A DNA stretch of 64,000 nt, taken from Cryptomeria japonica (taxonomy: Eukaryota > Streptophyta > Pinopsida > Cupressales > Cupressaceae). This document shows positions 1 to 11,919 of this stretch, one piece after another (positions within the stretch are counted from its first letter, which is position 1; every line of letters starts with the position of its first letter). Made by a program: the position numbers and the translations under genes. The stretch spans positions 570,831,095 through 570,895,094 of the forward strand of contig NC_081405.1 in assembly GCF_030272615.1 (NCBI RefSeq), read 5' to 3'. A model generated the notes under the pieces. It saw only the letters and a program-made list of their open reading frames with translations. It searched no databases and had not been told where the DNA came from.

Positions 1-510
1 CAACACATTCAAAGGAAAGAACATCAGAGGAATAATGAAATACTGCAATGAAATGATCAATTACTGTTACTTGATCAGATGAACATATGCAAAGACATGT
101 TATCTATTCGGATTCAAAATACACAAATCTTTCTTCTCCCCAAAAACAATATGATTAGATTTCATATATATATCCTTATGCAACAAAGGCACAAAAATAC
201 ATCTACCAATCTTTTTCCAAAACAGATCCCAATCATTTGATTCTTCCTTTGATTAAGAACAAAAAATAACAAAACAAAAACTTTAGTCGAAGTTCACAAA
301 ATTAGTTACTAAAATCTAACCCTTTTACCATCTGTTTTACTTAATTTATAGTCTAAATGGGGGAGGTCTCCCTAAAAACTCGACCACTCCCTGATAAAAC
401 AGTTACCAAACCAACAAAAAGTATTTTGGGACAAATGTCCCGAAGTTTTTGCATAACTATGAAAAATGTTTTAAAAATAAAGGAAACTAGTCCTAAATTG
501 ATGCATTATG
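1..510. other. AT-rich flank, no gene seen
   Basis: This AT-rich stretch lies downstream of the long minus-strand frame that ends at 511. Short open frames exist, but none has a recognisable domain. It may be the 3' flank of the decayed element to its right; no LTR or poly(A) landmark is visible. Confidence 0.5.
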
Positions 511-3500
511 TCATAGTCCATCATTGTCATCTTCTCCGTCTTCACAGGCGTCATGAGCAGTTGTGAGTTCTTGAACCATGGATTGGCTCGGGACTTTCAT
601 TGCATTGAGTTTTGCCTTTGCCACCTCTTTATTCCACTTATGTTGCACCATCTTCTCTGAGTGTTTTGGTAGCTGATCATTCCCAATGAAAACCATAGAT
701 TCGATCCTAGGCACCTTGGTTATATCCTCCGACATGAAGCTACTCTTGACTCTGATCTTCTCCATGTTCAACCAAAAAGATTTGATTGCTTCCTGTGTGC
801 TTGACCTGCAGATTCCTAACTCCCAGTCATGATCGGGATTAACCACTTTATTATCCTTGACTATACTACTTTGCAAATCCTGGAGTTTATAGACAGAGTT
901 TCTTGCATCCGTAATCACTGACTGAAAGGTAAGCACTTGCCACATGATAGTTTTTTTCAGCACGAAAAGTTGACATTCATCAGCCACCAACTTAATTGAA
1001 TGTTCTATCAGAAATCTAGTAGTCCCATATTCTTCGATTTTGGCAAACAGAGGCAGGACATTTTGCCATTTGTGCTCTTCTTTCTCCCATGGTACAAGCT
1101 GGTTTTGGATTTCAGAAATTAGGCTCTGTACTTCATCACACAATTTTCGAGAGTCGGTAATGTAATTTTCACCATCTTTGATTATTTGTTCAATCCACTT
1201 CTCAACCATTTCAGCAATGCTCTTAGCCCATTGAACTTGGTTCATCAACTTCTTGTTTTCCGGAGAAGTTGGGTCGAAATTCTCAGTGGCATGGGATATT
1301 GGAATTGCTCTAAGGCAACCGATACTATCGATGAACTGAGCCAAAATAGTTATGTGTCTTTTAAGTTCTCTTTTCTCCCATCCATCCTTCTCTGAGTGAG
1401 TAAGCATTTTCTTTGCTGACACTTGGAAAAAATGGTTATCTGTATCTCTTCTCATCTTTCCCAACTCTACTTTTGTGATCTCAAAATCATCAAGACCAAC
1501 CTCTTTGTTTTCACCTTTGGGCTTATATGAGGCAGTTTCAGCTATCCATTTTCTAGTTTCTTCATCATTGTTTAGGTGAGTGGTGGTCTTGAACCTTTTC
1601 GGCTTTGGATTCTTCTCTGAGTACTTAGCAACCATTTCCTAAATCGGAATGGTCACGGGAAGAAAGATCCTTTTCTTGTTCACTGAGGTTGTTAACCATT
1701 TAGGGGTTGCAGCGGAATGAGTAGTTCCTTCAATCATTTTTGGTGGTGGCGTCATTGCCACAGTCACTGTTTGGGAGTCTAGAGCACAAGCAACTTCACC
1801 ATCCAAATCTTCAATTTAAAAAATCTGAGCCTCAAGCATGGCATCTTTTACTCCCATATCCTTGACCTGGTCCATCTTCCTCTGAGCGACACTATGTGAT
1901 CGAGTATGCCAAGGGGTACTGAAATCTAGAGTTGGGCTAGACCTGCGTCTAGGCTGAGACAACTTGGTATCCTTACCTGCACGAATAGGAGCACTATTAG
2001 AAGGACATTTTGGTGAAGATAGAGGATCCTTATTATTTCTTGCAGAGAGGGACTTGGCACCTGACTTTATTGCTTTCTTTTTAGCCACCCATGCCACGAT
2101 TCTTTCTAGAACTCGTTCGGTCCTCAATTGTATGTCATCATTTTCCTCCTCATCCCAATTAATTGGGAGCATTTCAGTCTCTGCATGGGCTAAATATCCT
2201 GGTTCAAACAATTCAAGATAATCCTCTTCAAGTCCTTTAATGTCTAACTTTATTTGCAAAGAGACAACCTATTCTAGCACCAATCTCATGTTTTCCCTTT
2301 TGAAAACTTCAAGTTCATATGTACAGTCTTCCTAGAAATCTTCTAACTGTGGTGTGGGAAGATAAGGCATTAAGCCAAGGCTCTGAGAAAATCCCTTATT
2401 GTCAAACCCTTTCCTTTCAGAATACAGAGAGAAATTAAAATTCCTAAGGTCTGCTCCTATACTTAGTGCATCAGACATTGAATTACAAGACAACACTCCA
2501 AATTGTATTGGAAAATGACCTTCCCACTTGTCCTTAGGCTGTGCCTTCTTGATCACAGAGGTCAGTTGCCTGCATACTTCTGCTAGAACAAAACAATTAG
2601 AACAGAAGTGGGGGAGCTTGAAGGGTTCCTCTTCAAAGCCTCCTACTCGTATATAGCAAAAGCATGGGAACTGGATGTAAAAACTACTGAACTTCTTAAT
2701 CAAGGTCTGTGCATCATCTGAAATCCATTTAGCCTTTCTACCCTTCAATTCATGACACATATCACCCAGGAATGCATTGTGTATCCTTCTGAAATCTTGT
2801 AGGGCATTGTCTTTTTGCAGAATAGGATAGAACTCATACATGGGAACATCCTCCTCAGTGGGCTGCTTTGGTATACCCATTAACTCTTTAACACAAGCTA
2901 GACAATACAAGAGATATGAGGACATGAAGAAGTTTTGTTGAAACTGCTTGGCTAGACTCAACTGCTCTCTCATTGAATCAACAATTAACTCTACCCAATC
3001 CAAATATTGTTTTCCTTCCAGAACTAATTGCACATAGCAATAAATCCAATCATCAAAGCTATAAGCTTTGGCAGAACCTCTGGCTCGATGCAACAAAAGC
3101 ATCACATCATGGATATCTGGCAACATGTGGTTCTTGTTAGGATTTTTGGGTAACCTAGAACCACCTCTCTAAGGGACCTTCAACCAGAATTTTGCCACAT
3201 TATTTCGGTGTCCGACTCTGTCTGCATTGAACTCACTGATTGACTAGGCAGGAGAGAAATTAGAAAATTGGTAATCCGATATCTTGAAAACTAAAGCGAT
3301 CACCTCACGGTTAATGGCAAGAAGGGTTTTGCCATTATCTCTCTTAATAGTTTCAAATACTGGGTCATATCTAGCAATACACTCCCAAACCAACTCTGGA
3401 CAAGGAATTGCTGGAGGAAAGGCTGCGGCTTCTAAAAGTCCACTACTCAAAATCTCTATATAAAAAGACTTATCAATACCCTTGAACACCCTTTCTTTCA

Positions 3501-3600
3501 AATCTTCAAGGTTCTCTCCTTTCAGGTCAGTATCACTAACTATGGCTTCTGTGGATGCCAAGCTAAAGACATTTCCAAACAAATGCAGAGTGGACTTCAT
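511..3600 (-). pseudogene. Decayed 1,030-codon reading frame of unknown family, probably transposon-associated
   Basis: Four open stretches (3600-3244, 3126-2332, 2259-1816 and 1635-511) lie in exactly the same minus-strand frame, and the short gaps between them also read in frame. They are therefore one old gene. Internal stops are TAG at 3244-3246, 3169-3171, 2332-2334, 2269-2271 and 1639-1641, and TAA at 1816-1818; I see no frameshift. The N-terminal third looks globular, with tryptophan- and cysteine-containing helices. The C-terminal 375 residues are charged and helical, and the tail is acidic. I do not recognise the family. Size and layout (globular part, helical charged part, acidic tail) resemble the extra ORFs of plant LTR elements, but that is inference. 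It could also be a lineage-specific host gene family. The start at 3600 is the first ATG of the frame I could follow and is not certain. Confidence 0.6.
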
Positions 3601-4084
3601 AACTTCAAAACAAGAAACCTAAATTTGATTGCAGTGAAACCTTCTATATGAGAGAAAATGCAAGGGAAAACACTAAAGAAAATAAGGAAAGACTCACCTT
3701 CACATTTGTATAATCGGACAACGGCTAGCAGCAAGAAAGACTCCTATCCAAGGATAACATAAACAAAAGTCCAGCAACAAGTAACAAATGCAGAACACAA
3801 ATGATTTTCATACCTTATTGAGAAAGGTAATGATACAGATACATTAAATGCAATGATTTCACAATCTCAGTCTGGATGCGGCAAGTTGGTATATTAGACC
3901 CTCGCAGGCATGCATTGAATGCATGGTGGCGTGCTTTAAGAAACTGCCAGTTCCCTAAATGTTCACTTACTTCGAAAAAGCCAAAGAATGACATCACTTT
4001 AAGATATGGTTCTGCCTCTCCATATTTAGCAATGAATGCACTTCCCAAAACATTAGAAACCGCAGGACCCACCAACATTGAACC
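3601..4084. other. Spacer with one unsupported 90-codon ORF
   Basis: This joins the decayed frame to the GTTCAA-rich patch. A 90-codon minus-strand ORF (4087-3815) has no recognisable motif. It could be an upstream exon of the frame at 3600-511, but no convincing splice pair was found. I see nothing else. Confidence 0.35.
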
Positions 4085-4405
4085 CAAATGAACATCTTGA
4101 ACCTACTTCTTGAGTGTTCAAGTAGTTCGAGATGTACACTGCGTCAAACTGTTGACCACTTGCTGTGTCGAACATGTTGAACATATTTGAACTCTTTGAA
4201 CTCAGTTCAATAAGTTCAACACAAATGTTATATCACCGAACAGGAAAAACTTTTTGGAAGAGCCGCTGCAAAACACTTAGAGAAAATGTTAGTACAAAAA
4301 ACTTTTTTTGAACACCTTGGAACCTATTGAACCTAAATGAACCTATTGAACCCAGTTCAGAACGGTTCGATGTGTTCAAGGAGTTCAATCAATTGTCTGA
4401 ACCTG
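4085..4405. repeat. GTTCAA/TTGAAC-rich patch
   Basis: Roughly two dozen GAAC or GTTC cores occur in about 320 bases, many as TTGAAC or GTTCAA and in both orientations, so many neighbouring pairs can form short inverted repeats. The phrase 'aacctattgaaccta' recurs around 4320-4350. It lies just left of the first copy of the large tandem segment. No coding function is apparent. It may be a decayed minisatellite. Confidence 0.55.
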
Positions 4406-4529
4406 ACTTAAATGACTAGAAAAAGGATTTGAGGACGCATTAAAGACTTGAACCAACATAATATGGGATGAACTAGGACTCCAACATAAATAGGAAAAGA
4501 TGACCCACTCTTGCCATGAGGAATAAATG

Positions 4530-4755
4530 TCGCGATAACAGGTTTTATGTGTGTTTTGATTGCAACACTAAGTGCAACAGGAAGATTTAGTAGTTTAACC
4601 AATTTTGTTGTTGTGCATTGTAACTAAATCATTAGTGGAGTATAGGTGCATTTCTTTGTCCAATTTTTTTTGTTCATCAATAGATAGTAGATTGTTTGTA
4701 CGGTTCATTAGTAATTCCCAATATTGTTCAGTTGGTTGTGCATCACGCATGTTTT
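4530..4755 (-). pseudogene. Helitron/PIF1-like helicase remnant, copy 1
   Basis: This matches part of the longer helicase fragment at 33534-34145. The stretch coding 'MVKLLNLP.ALSVAIKTHIKP' is shared, and so is the DNA up to the codons for the MRDAQ start of copy 3. Sequence left of about 4530 no longer follows the other copies, so the C-terminal helicase motifs are missing here. The open frame at 4602-4408 fuses this remnant to unrelated sequence. It marks the left edge of tandem segment 1. Confidence 0.6.
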
Positions 4756-5590
4756 GTAATATTCAATGGAAGTCAATTTAATCTCGAGAATCACCTTGTT
4801 GATGAAATATTGTTTGAAGTGTCACACTTGTAGTCAAGAAAAAAAGTTTACCCTAATGCCTTATGATCGACTATGAGTAGTTCCATCTACTTTATCCCAT
4901 ACCCATTTTGTTTTTTCGATGTTCACGTGCCTTATCATTCCTTACAATCCTTACTAAATCTTCTCCTTGTGTCGACATATTCAATTAAAAAAAAAAACTT
5001 ATATATCGAGTTGGAACCGGCACTAAGATCAAAAGTTTGGCTCTGTATGAAGATTGTTCAAGTGACCCCCCTTAACAATAGTAGGCCATTCCCTTCCTAA
5101 CCCTACCTTGATTTGAGTCCTTTCAAACATCATTGTCTAGTGAATATGACTGGCAAAGTGACAGGGTGGGTGAAAGGCTAACATTTCAGGAGGGGCAGGG
5201 AGCCGCTACAATTCTATGGGTACCGATCAAGGAATAACTCTCCTTCTAAGATTCATTCCACTCGAAGAAGAACCTCTGGGTCTATGTGGGGGGCTTCTCT
5301 TTCTCTGGGTGAATCTTAATTCCGACCTTCTTGCTATGTATGAACTAGAATTGCCTTTGCCTTCGTTGGCTCTGTCCCCATCTATGCCAACTGGTTCTTT
5401 GGCCCCCATAGCCTTGTAGTGTAATTGGTGTCATTACCAACTAGTGAAATAGTGGTTGTTGGCTAGGAGATGTTGGGATAGCAGTGGCTTAGATCCTATA
5501 GTCTTTGGCCGTTATCTAATGAAAGAGAAATCATAAGAACCTAAGAGGATATTTTAAACATTAAAATTTTTGTGTTTCACAACTTATCTG
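4756..5590. other. Spacer X, conserved in all three tandem copies
   Basis: This is closely matched at 14625-15486 and at 34150-34747 plus 40925-41184. Short ORFs occur on both strands in each copy but show no recognisable domain. The conservation comes from recent duplication rather than demonstrable selection. It probably derives from the body of the same old element as the helicase remnant. The five bases 5586-5590 (atctg) abut the Copia element as one target-site duplicate. Confidence 0.6.
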
Positions 5591-6420
5591 TGTTAAGATT
5601 AATGACAGTTCCAAAGATACTGAGAGGGGGGGGGGGGGTGAATCAGTATCTAACCAGTTAATAGAATATTCGACTTTATTAAGTATTTTGCATTCGAAAA
5701 TAGTGTACCGGTAAATAAGAATTAATGCAGTAAATAGGAATAATAAAGACAACATAGAAAACACACCATAACACAAGATCTTTAATGAGGAAACCAGGTG
5801 TGGGAAAAACGTCAGTGGGATTTGTGACCCACAATATTCACTCACTAGCCAATGAATGGATATTACTTACAATGTGGTGCCTGCACATGCAAGAATGCCA
5901 ACTGCCTAGAGCTCACTGCTCAATTTACAAAATGGAAGTCTCACTGACTTACAAAATGGATTATGAGAATCCAATAAAATGTACTGCTACCATTCAGCAT
6001 CTGCTATGCTAGGTTCAGTACCGATTTAAGCTCATACTCTAACCATAACTTTATAGAAAGTCTCCCTTAATATTCGCTCCTATCTTCTCATCTTTTTCAC
6101 ATCCATATCCATATCCATATCCATATCAAAATGATTTTATGAGATCTCATACATATATGAGTCTATTACAATATGCCATGTCGGCTTTACAATATATATT
6201 TACAACTAAATACAACATACAAAAGTTTGTTCCTGTCGGCTGGGGTGCTGCTATACATTGTTGTCGCTATCGGTGAAGTGTCTGTTGGTGTCGGTGCCTG
6301 TCGGTGTCTGTGCCTGCTGATGGTTTACCAGATGAATGCCACAAGGTTACCTGAAGGTTTCCACTAGGTTGCCATCAATGAAAACACCTTCAATTCTCAT
6401 TAGAGTGTGTAATGGCAGCA
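5591..6420 (-). repeat. 3' LTR of Copia-like element 1
   Basis: About 830 bp, homologous to 7722-8511, 15487-16307 and 17632-18475. It contains a long G run near 5626-5638, a CCATAT microsatellite near 6103-6126 and a C/G-rich 'tgtcggtg' stretch near 6230-6310. The polypurine tract abuts its right edge. Confidence 0.85.
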
Positions 6421-6979
6421 ATCTCCCCCTTTGCCATTGATGGCAACACTCATGAGAAAAATCCAAAAATCTATTCCAAAAATGTGTGATCTGCCTGAGT
6501 AGATGATTTTCTTTGATTAGCCATTTTTCTCTATCCACTACTCCCCCTTTGACATCATTGACAAAGGTTGTCAAAAATTGTCAAATGAGTGCAAACTTTT
6601 ACCTTGAAGTTTGTAACCGGTTGGTTATAATCTGAAATATGTCAACCAAAATCAAGTTTAAGCTCTATATGAATCTATTGTTGTCCTTCATGGTTTCCTC
6701 AGTTCTCTGGATTGTAATCGTGAGATGATGCATATGCTCCTCCCGTGACCTTTGACCTTGAATTAATGCCTCATAGATCTCTTACATCAAAGAGATAAGG
6801 TTGTCTAATTTAGGACTAAGCTTGTACTTAAGCTATCTAACATTTGCCTTTATCCTGTATTTCTCTTTCTCTAACTTCTCCAATTTTCCCTCAAATCCTG
6901 CAATCTCTTTCTCAATAACTGATATAGGTTCAGATGAACCAATGATATTATCAGCTATATCATCTATCTCCTTTTGAAC

Positions 6980-7513
6980 TTATCTTATTTCCTTTTCAAA
7001 GTCCACTATCAATAGATGTGGCTTGCATGTTTCCCTGTATAGTTCCTTGTACTCTAAAATTATTTTATTCAGTGCCAGTAAAAGTGTGTTAATGTGTTCC
7101 ATGTACTTGATTATTGTTTCGTCAAAGAATTTTTCTTTTTCCTTTTCCATTTTGTTTTTGAATGTTTCCTCATTTATTTGATCAACTGTCAATATATTTC
7201 CAACAATATATTTAGACAATGTGTTGAATTGACTTAAAGAATCCCTTACATTAACTACATTGCATTTTGGTGCAATCATCTTAAGAATAGGAATAGTAAC
7301 ATCAATTTCCTTATAGGCCAATGCATCACAATCAGTTATTTTCTTTATTGAGTCCAAAAGTACCTCTATCACATTTCTAGGTCTGAATTCGCTCAATGAA
7401 GTACCAGATATTTCACCAACTATCTTTACTATCTCAGTGCTTGTAGTATGAATAACCAATTTGCTTGAATCAACCTCTGGTGGCTCAGTCTGAGTTTTCA
7501 TTTCTACTAGCAA
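6980..7513 (-). CDS. Hypothetical helical protein inside Copia-like element 1
   Basis: A 177-codon open frame forms most of the interior of the element. The protein is rich in Lys, Glu, Ile and Asn and looks largely helical. A charged 'KMEKEKEKFF' stretch in the C-terminal half suggests a coiled coil. There is no zinc knuckle, protease triad or other known gag landmark, so calling it gag would be a guess. The equivalent frame in the second copy (16891-17424) is split by a stop at 17224-17226, which argues against strong selection. It continues toward 6580 as further helical but interrupted coding-like sequence. Confidence 0.4.
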   Translation of the reverse strand: MLVEMKTQTEPPEVDSSKLVIHTTSTEIVKIVGEISGTSLSEFRPRNVIEVLLDSIKKITDCDALAYKEIDVTIPILKMIAPKCNVVNVRDSLSQFNTLSKYIVGNILTVDQINEETFKNKMEKEKEKFFDETIIKYMEHINTLLLALNKIILEYKELYRETCKPHLLIVDFEKEIR

Positions 7514-7721
7514 TGGTTTGGGTTTCTCAGTGATTACCGGTTGCTCTGTCTCAATGTGTACCTATGAATCTGCCTGTTTCTCTTTTTGTTTCTCTGTGTT
7601 ATCTACTGCTAGTATCTTTGTTACTGTCTCTGTAGGTTTTTTAGTACCAATATCAATAATTCCTGTGTTTATTCCACTGTCCAAAGGTTCCATTGAATGT
7701 TCTGTTTTCTCTGATACCAAT

Positions 7722-8511
7722 TGTTAGGATTAACGACAGTCCCAAAGATACTTAGAGGGGGGGATGAATAAGTATCTAACCGGTTAACAGAATATTTGAC
7801 TTTATTAACTATTTTGCATTCCAAAATAGTGTACCGATAAATAAGAATTAAAAACACCATAAGACAAGATTTTTAATGACGAAACCCGGTGTGGTTAAAA
7901 CCTCGGTGGGATTTGTGACCCACAATATTCAATTGCTAGGCAATGAATGGATATTACTTACAATGTGGTGCCTGCACATGCAGGAAGGCCAATTGCCTAG
8001 AGCTCACTGCTCAATTTACAAAATGGAAGTATCACTGACTTACAAAATGGATTATGAGAATCCAATAAAATGTATTGCTACAATTCAGCATCTGCTATGC
8101 CAAGTTCAGTACCAGTTTAAGCTCATACTCTAACCATAACTTTATAGAAAGTCTGCCTTAATATTCACTCCTATCTTCTCATCTTTTTCACATCTATATC
8201 CATATCCATATCCATATCAAAATGATTTTACAAGATCTCATACATATATGGGTCTATTATAATATGCCATGTCGACTTTACAATAGATATTTACAATTAA
8301 ATACAATAAAAAAATGTTTGCTCCTATCGGCTGGGGTGCCGGTATACATTGTTGTTGCTATCGGTGAAGGGTCTATCGGTGTCGGTGCCTATGCGTGCTT
8401 GTGCCTGCCGGTGGTTTACCAGATGAATCCCACAAGGTTACCTGAAGGTTTCCACAAGGTTTCCATCAATGACAACACCTTCAATTCTCATTAGAGTGTG
8501 CAATACCAACA
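7722..8511 (-). repeat. 5' LTR of Copia-like element 1
   Basis: About 790 bp, bounded by tgttagg on the left and ccaaca on the right (plus strand). It differs from its partner at 5591-6420 by scattered substitutions and small indels, including a shorter G run (7 bases) and three rather than four CCATAT units. Confidence 0.85.
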
Positions 8512-9753
8512 ATTTGAAGCTTGAGTACTACCAAAACCTTCTACTACGATGTTATAACTATCTATGCACCATTAGTAGCATCAACTAGTGTTAGTGATTT
8601 TTTCATGCTAACATTAGGAGTGCAAACTTTGCAAAGATGTACCTTATTTAATATTGACTACTAATTTATTAAATAAATCTTCTTTCTCAAGGTATAAATT
8701 TTACCCATAGGATGAAATTTAACTCTTGAGAGTTAGTAGAGATCTCTCTTTAAGAATTATGTGGTGGTATATTTTTTAATTGCAAATTATCTATTTTTGT
8801 TAGTTTTTACTGCTATTAAATAATGCATTCTTTCAAAACACTTAGTATTTGATAGCTTTTGCATAGGAGTTTATTTATTTATTTATAATAAGGGATGGAG
8901 ATAATTTATAACATGGTACATAGTGGATTAGGTGCTTTTTCACTCGGAAAAGGAGAGAGAAGATTGTTCTTATTTCATAACTCAAAGGAGATTAAATTTT
9001 GAGGTCTTATTATGTGAGCATTAATATGAATTTCAATGTGAAAATTTTATGGTGTTCATATTTTTATGAGGCACATATGATGGCACATTAAATTATTTGA
9101 TTTGGTGTTTCTTAATAAGGTTTATAAGTGTTTCCAATTTTTTGGCATTCACAGAGATAGGTACACAAGGTGTCTTTTATTTTGAGATCATGATTGACAT
9201 GTGTATGCCAATTGGAGTCTTCGTGAGAGAAACAAAGGTCAATTATTGTTTAATAATATTACTAGATGATAAAAATGATATATATGGGAGAAATAGAACA
9301 ATTGTATGTAATAAAATAATTACACATATAACTATATATAATAGAAATGTAATAATTACATTGAGATTCCTCACTTAGCTAGAACAATTGTGATTCCAAA
9401 TTGAATTAACAAGTTCTGAATCCTGATCTCCTCAATCATAAACATTAAATAATTGCAGAACAATCCATATTCACCTCCACACACATAGTGCTAATATAGT
9501 ATTAGGACTAATATAGTATTAGGACCAAAAAAAGGATCATTAAAAAAAGCTTCATAGTAGCATAAATCCTTATCCTAAATTTAGATTTTGTTACCTTCAT
9601 TTGATTGATCTTTGATTTTTCCTTTAAGAACATCATTGGTTTGAATTCTATAAAATCATATTATGTGACCCTTTATCTTAGAGTAAAAACATGCATTTTT
9701 TCTTTTGTTTATACTTGACTATTTATTATCCTTTGTAAGTATAGTTCTTTTTC
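8512..9753. other. Y segment, AT-rich, shared by all three tandem copies
   Basis: Matches 18476-20012 and 41190-42722. A plus-strand ORF of 93 codons (9097-9378; 19063-19344; truncated at 41865-42053) stays open in two copies but shows no known motif. Relative to copies 2 and 3, about 290 bp between two 'catag' words is missing near 9490, which looks like a deletion between short repeats. Confidence 0.5.
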
Positions 9754-10074
9754 CTATTGAGGATCATCTTCCATATCTTCTTTTGTCCTTTTTATTCTAC
9801 TATAAGTGTTAAAATCATATCTTGTAAAGTTTGTGAAGTTATTTTTATTGTATTTCGAAGAAAAGTTGTTTAACAAGATACTTTTAGCATTGTTATCATC
9901 TCCTAGAGCCTTAACTTCTTCTAGATACTGAATTAGAAGACTCAAATTAATTATATGATTACACATTGTAATTTCATCTTCTATTTTGAACCTAAACAAT
10001 GGTAGTTTTAGGGAAAACATTGCATTAACTACTTTTTCTCCAAACATTTTGTTCATGGACAAATATCTACTCAT
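9754..10074 (-). pseudogene. Copia gag remnant, tandem copy 1
   Basis: A 106-codon frame with the pattern of the Copia-type gag polyprotein. A 'LFRFKIEDE' strand-helix is followed by a helical 'HIINLSLLIQYLEEVKAL' stretch, then 'DDNNAKSILLNNFSSKY', the position where Copia gags carry their D-D-x-x-A-x-x-L-L-x-x-L-P signature. The usual proline and the zinc knuckle are absent. The same fragment sits at 20013-20333 and 42723-43043, so it predates the segmental duplications. No LTRs can be assigned. I consider it a fossil gag piece, though the match is from pattern memory and not a search. Confidence 0.5.
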
Positions 10075-11310
10075 GACTTTTCCGAATCTATATGATATGG
10101 TTTAAAGTAATAATTAAGAAAGACCAATAATAACCTTAGTTTTATCATCTCTACTATTCGAATCCAATAGCTTATTTTCATTTATAGGCCCCTTTTCCTT
10201 TCCAATTACTATTTCCCATTATATTTTATTCATTAGTTTTATTCTTATTTTAAGTCATCATACATGGAAATTCAATCCAAAATATTTGTCCAATGGAATC
10301 TCCATAAAAATAAATACAATTTTTGTCACTCCAAAAAAAATTCTTATGAAGAGACTACACAAATCTCTAATATGAACCTTCTCTAATTAATGGAATTGCT
10401 CAGATAGTTATCTCAAGTCATAACTAACTCTTGAAGGGTTCATAACTGCACTAAGACTGCTAAAACTACCTCAAAATCCCTTGTATTGTTAGTATTGTAA
10501 AACATTTTTTAATGTAAAATATACATTGATATATAAATATGTGTTAAAAATATATAACTTTTATGCCACTTACCTATCAATCACACATATCTATGAACAT
10601 CACATTCTCTAATTTATATGGCTATGAAAATTTCCTTCCGAATTTAAAAATATGAAATTTTAAGTTTACATAATTTTCACATATAACTTTCTTAACAAAG
10701 ATGAACTACAAAAAAAATTATATTTTTTAATTGATTTTTATAATCAAGTCTTGATATTTTGAAATTTAGATATTTATCATCTTATTCAAATTTCGGTTCA
10801 TGTAAAATAGATCTAGATTATTTTTACAAGTGTACATTAAAATACTAAAAACAAAATATTAAATTTTAAAATTAAATTTATATTCTTCTCCTTTACTAAT
10901 CCATATGAACCAACTAAAATAAAAATTATTACAAATTGCATGATATAATGGTGTATTTAAAAACCAACAAGATAGAGAAAATAATCTATATGATATATTA
11001 ATAGTTTTATTTTATTTGAAAGTGAATTATCTAATGCTATAATAATTGTTTATCTAATGCTATAATTAATTATGTATCATTTCAACCACAATAACTAATA
11101 ACAAATAAAATAACATCAATATATTTTAATTCTGTTTAAAAATTGAAAAAATTAATCAAAATATTTCAATCCTAAATAGAAGACAAACAAAATAATTATT
11201 ATAACAATAAATATCTAAAGAGATGCGTGTATTTTCGTGTGATACAATTCGATGTAGTTCAAATCAGTGAAACCACTTGTAATATCACTTTCAATAATTC
11301 TTTCCATACA
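10075..11310. other. AT-rich spacer upstream of the RING region
   Basis: Very AT-rich sequence shared with copy 2 (20334-21600). Copy 3 leaves the alignment near 44205, equivalent to about 10480 here. I see no gene. Confidence 0.5.
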
Positions 11311-11317
11311 CACTGTA

Positions 11318-11869
11318 CTATCGATCTTCCGGTACTGATATTGGCTCATTTTTCTTAAAGAATGGCGTTGTGCAGATGGGACAAGTATTGTGATCCTCAA
11401 GCCATGGCCAAATGCAGTGAGAATGAAATATATGTCGTATCATACAAGGAATCTCTCGAACATTTTCTCCGAGAATAAAATCATCCCTACAAACTCCACA
11501 GAAAAGTCCATCATCAACATGAAAACATGAAATTGTTACAATGGGCAGTGCCTCTACAAATTCTTTCCCCTTCCTTTCATTCTCTGCTATCTTCACGATT
11601 TTTTTACGAAGAGAATCGAAGGTATTGAAGACCCCACGTAACCACCGAATATCAGCAGGGAGTCGATCCTCGTGAACTTCAATCAGGAGAAATTCAGAAT
11701 ACAATGAATCGTGAAGGCTGTTAAGCTGTTGCAGACGACGAGGCAGAGCTTCACGTTCCATAAAACAATTTGCTTGCATGAATAACTTGGTGGCTTCGAT
11801 ACGTAAATAGCCCATGCGGCATTCCAGGCTTTTGCACCACTCGGCAACTTCCTTTTCCTTGCACCCCAT
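11318..11869 (-). CDS. RING-H2 finger protein, probable E3 ubiquitin ligase
   Basis: An intact, intronless 183-codon frame. The C-terminal RING-H2 finger has all eight ligands: C124, C127, C142, H146, H149, C152, C163 and C166. Spacing is C-x2-C-x14-C-x3-H-x2-H-x2-C-x10-C-x2-C, with the WPWL stretch after the sixth ligand that plant RING-H2 proteins use in E2 contact. An 'EALP' linker precedes the finger, as in many cytosolic plant RING-H2 ligases. The N-terminal 100 residues are helical and contain no membrane segment, so a soluble E3 is likely; the substrate is unknown. A short open frame, MAQMQEE then TAG, sits just upstream in the same frame. Copy 2 reads through there, so this start is probably a secondary ATG. 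A TATA-like box lies at 11913-11919. Confidence 0.75.
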   Translation of the reverse strand: MGCKEKEVAEWCKSLECRMGYLRIEATKLFMQANCFMEREALPRRLQQLNSLHDSLYSEFLLIEVHEDRLPADIRWLRGVFNTFDSLRKKIVKIAENERKGKEFVEALPIVTISCFHVDDGLFCGVCRDDFILGENVREIPCMIRHIFHSHCIWPWLEDHNTCPICTTPFFKKNEPISVPEDR

Positions 11870-11912
11870 ATTCTACTCCTCCTGCATTTGCGCCATTTCT
11901 TCACTTCACTGT

Positions 11913-11919
11913 CTTTATA
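11913..11919 (-). promoter_or_regulatory. TATA-like box upstream of the RING-H2 gene
   Basis: On the minus strand this reads TATAAAG, about 45 bases before the ATG at 11869, so it would place transcription start very close to the gene. The equivalent 15-16 bases are deleted in copy 2 (at about 22198). The assignment is by sequence and position only. Confidence 0.35.

Larger units (their letters stand above)
5591..8511 (-). mobile_element. Non-autonomous Copia-like LTR retrotransposon, copy 1
   Basis: The element reads on the minus strand. Its 3' LTR is 5591-6420 and its 5' LTR is 7722-8511; both run from tg to ca at their outer ends. Left of the 5' LTR lies the complement of a primer-binding site, TGGTATCAGAG at 7719-7709, typical of initiator-Met tRNA priming in Copia elements. 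Right of the 3' LTR lies a polypurine tract (AAAGGGGGAGAT on the minus strand, 6432-6421). The flanks atctg (5586-5590) and atttg (8512-8516) fit a 5-bp target duplication with one change. The 1.3-kb interior has no protease, integrase or RT, so it must have depended on enzymes in trans. The same insertion sits at 15487-18475. Confidence 0.85.

Noticed and set aside
9097-9378. A 93-codon plus-strand ORF kept open in two tandem copies, as a possible conserved small gene
   Set aside because: Conservation is explained by recent duplication, the third copy is truncated, and there is no motif.
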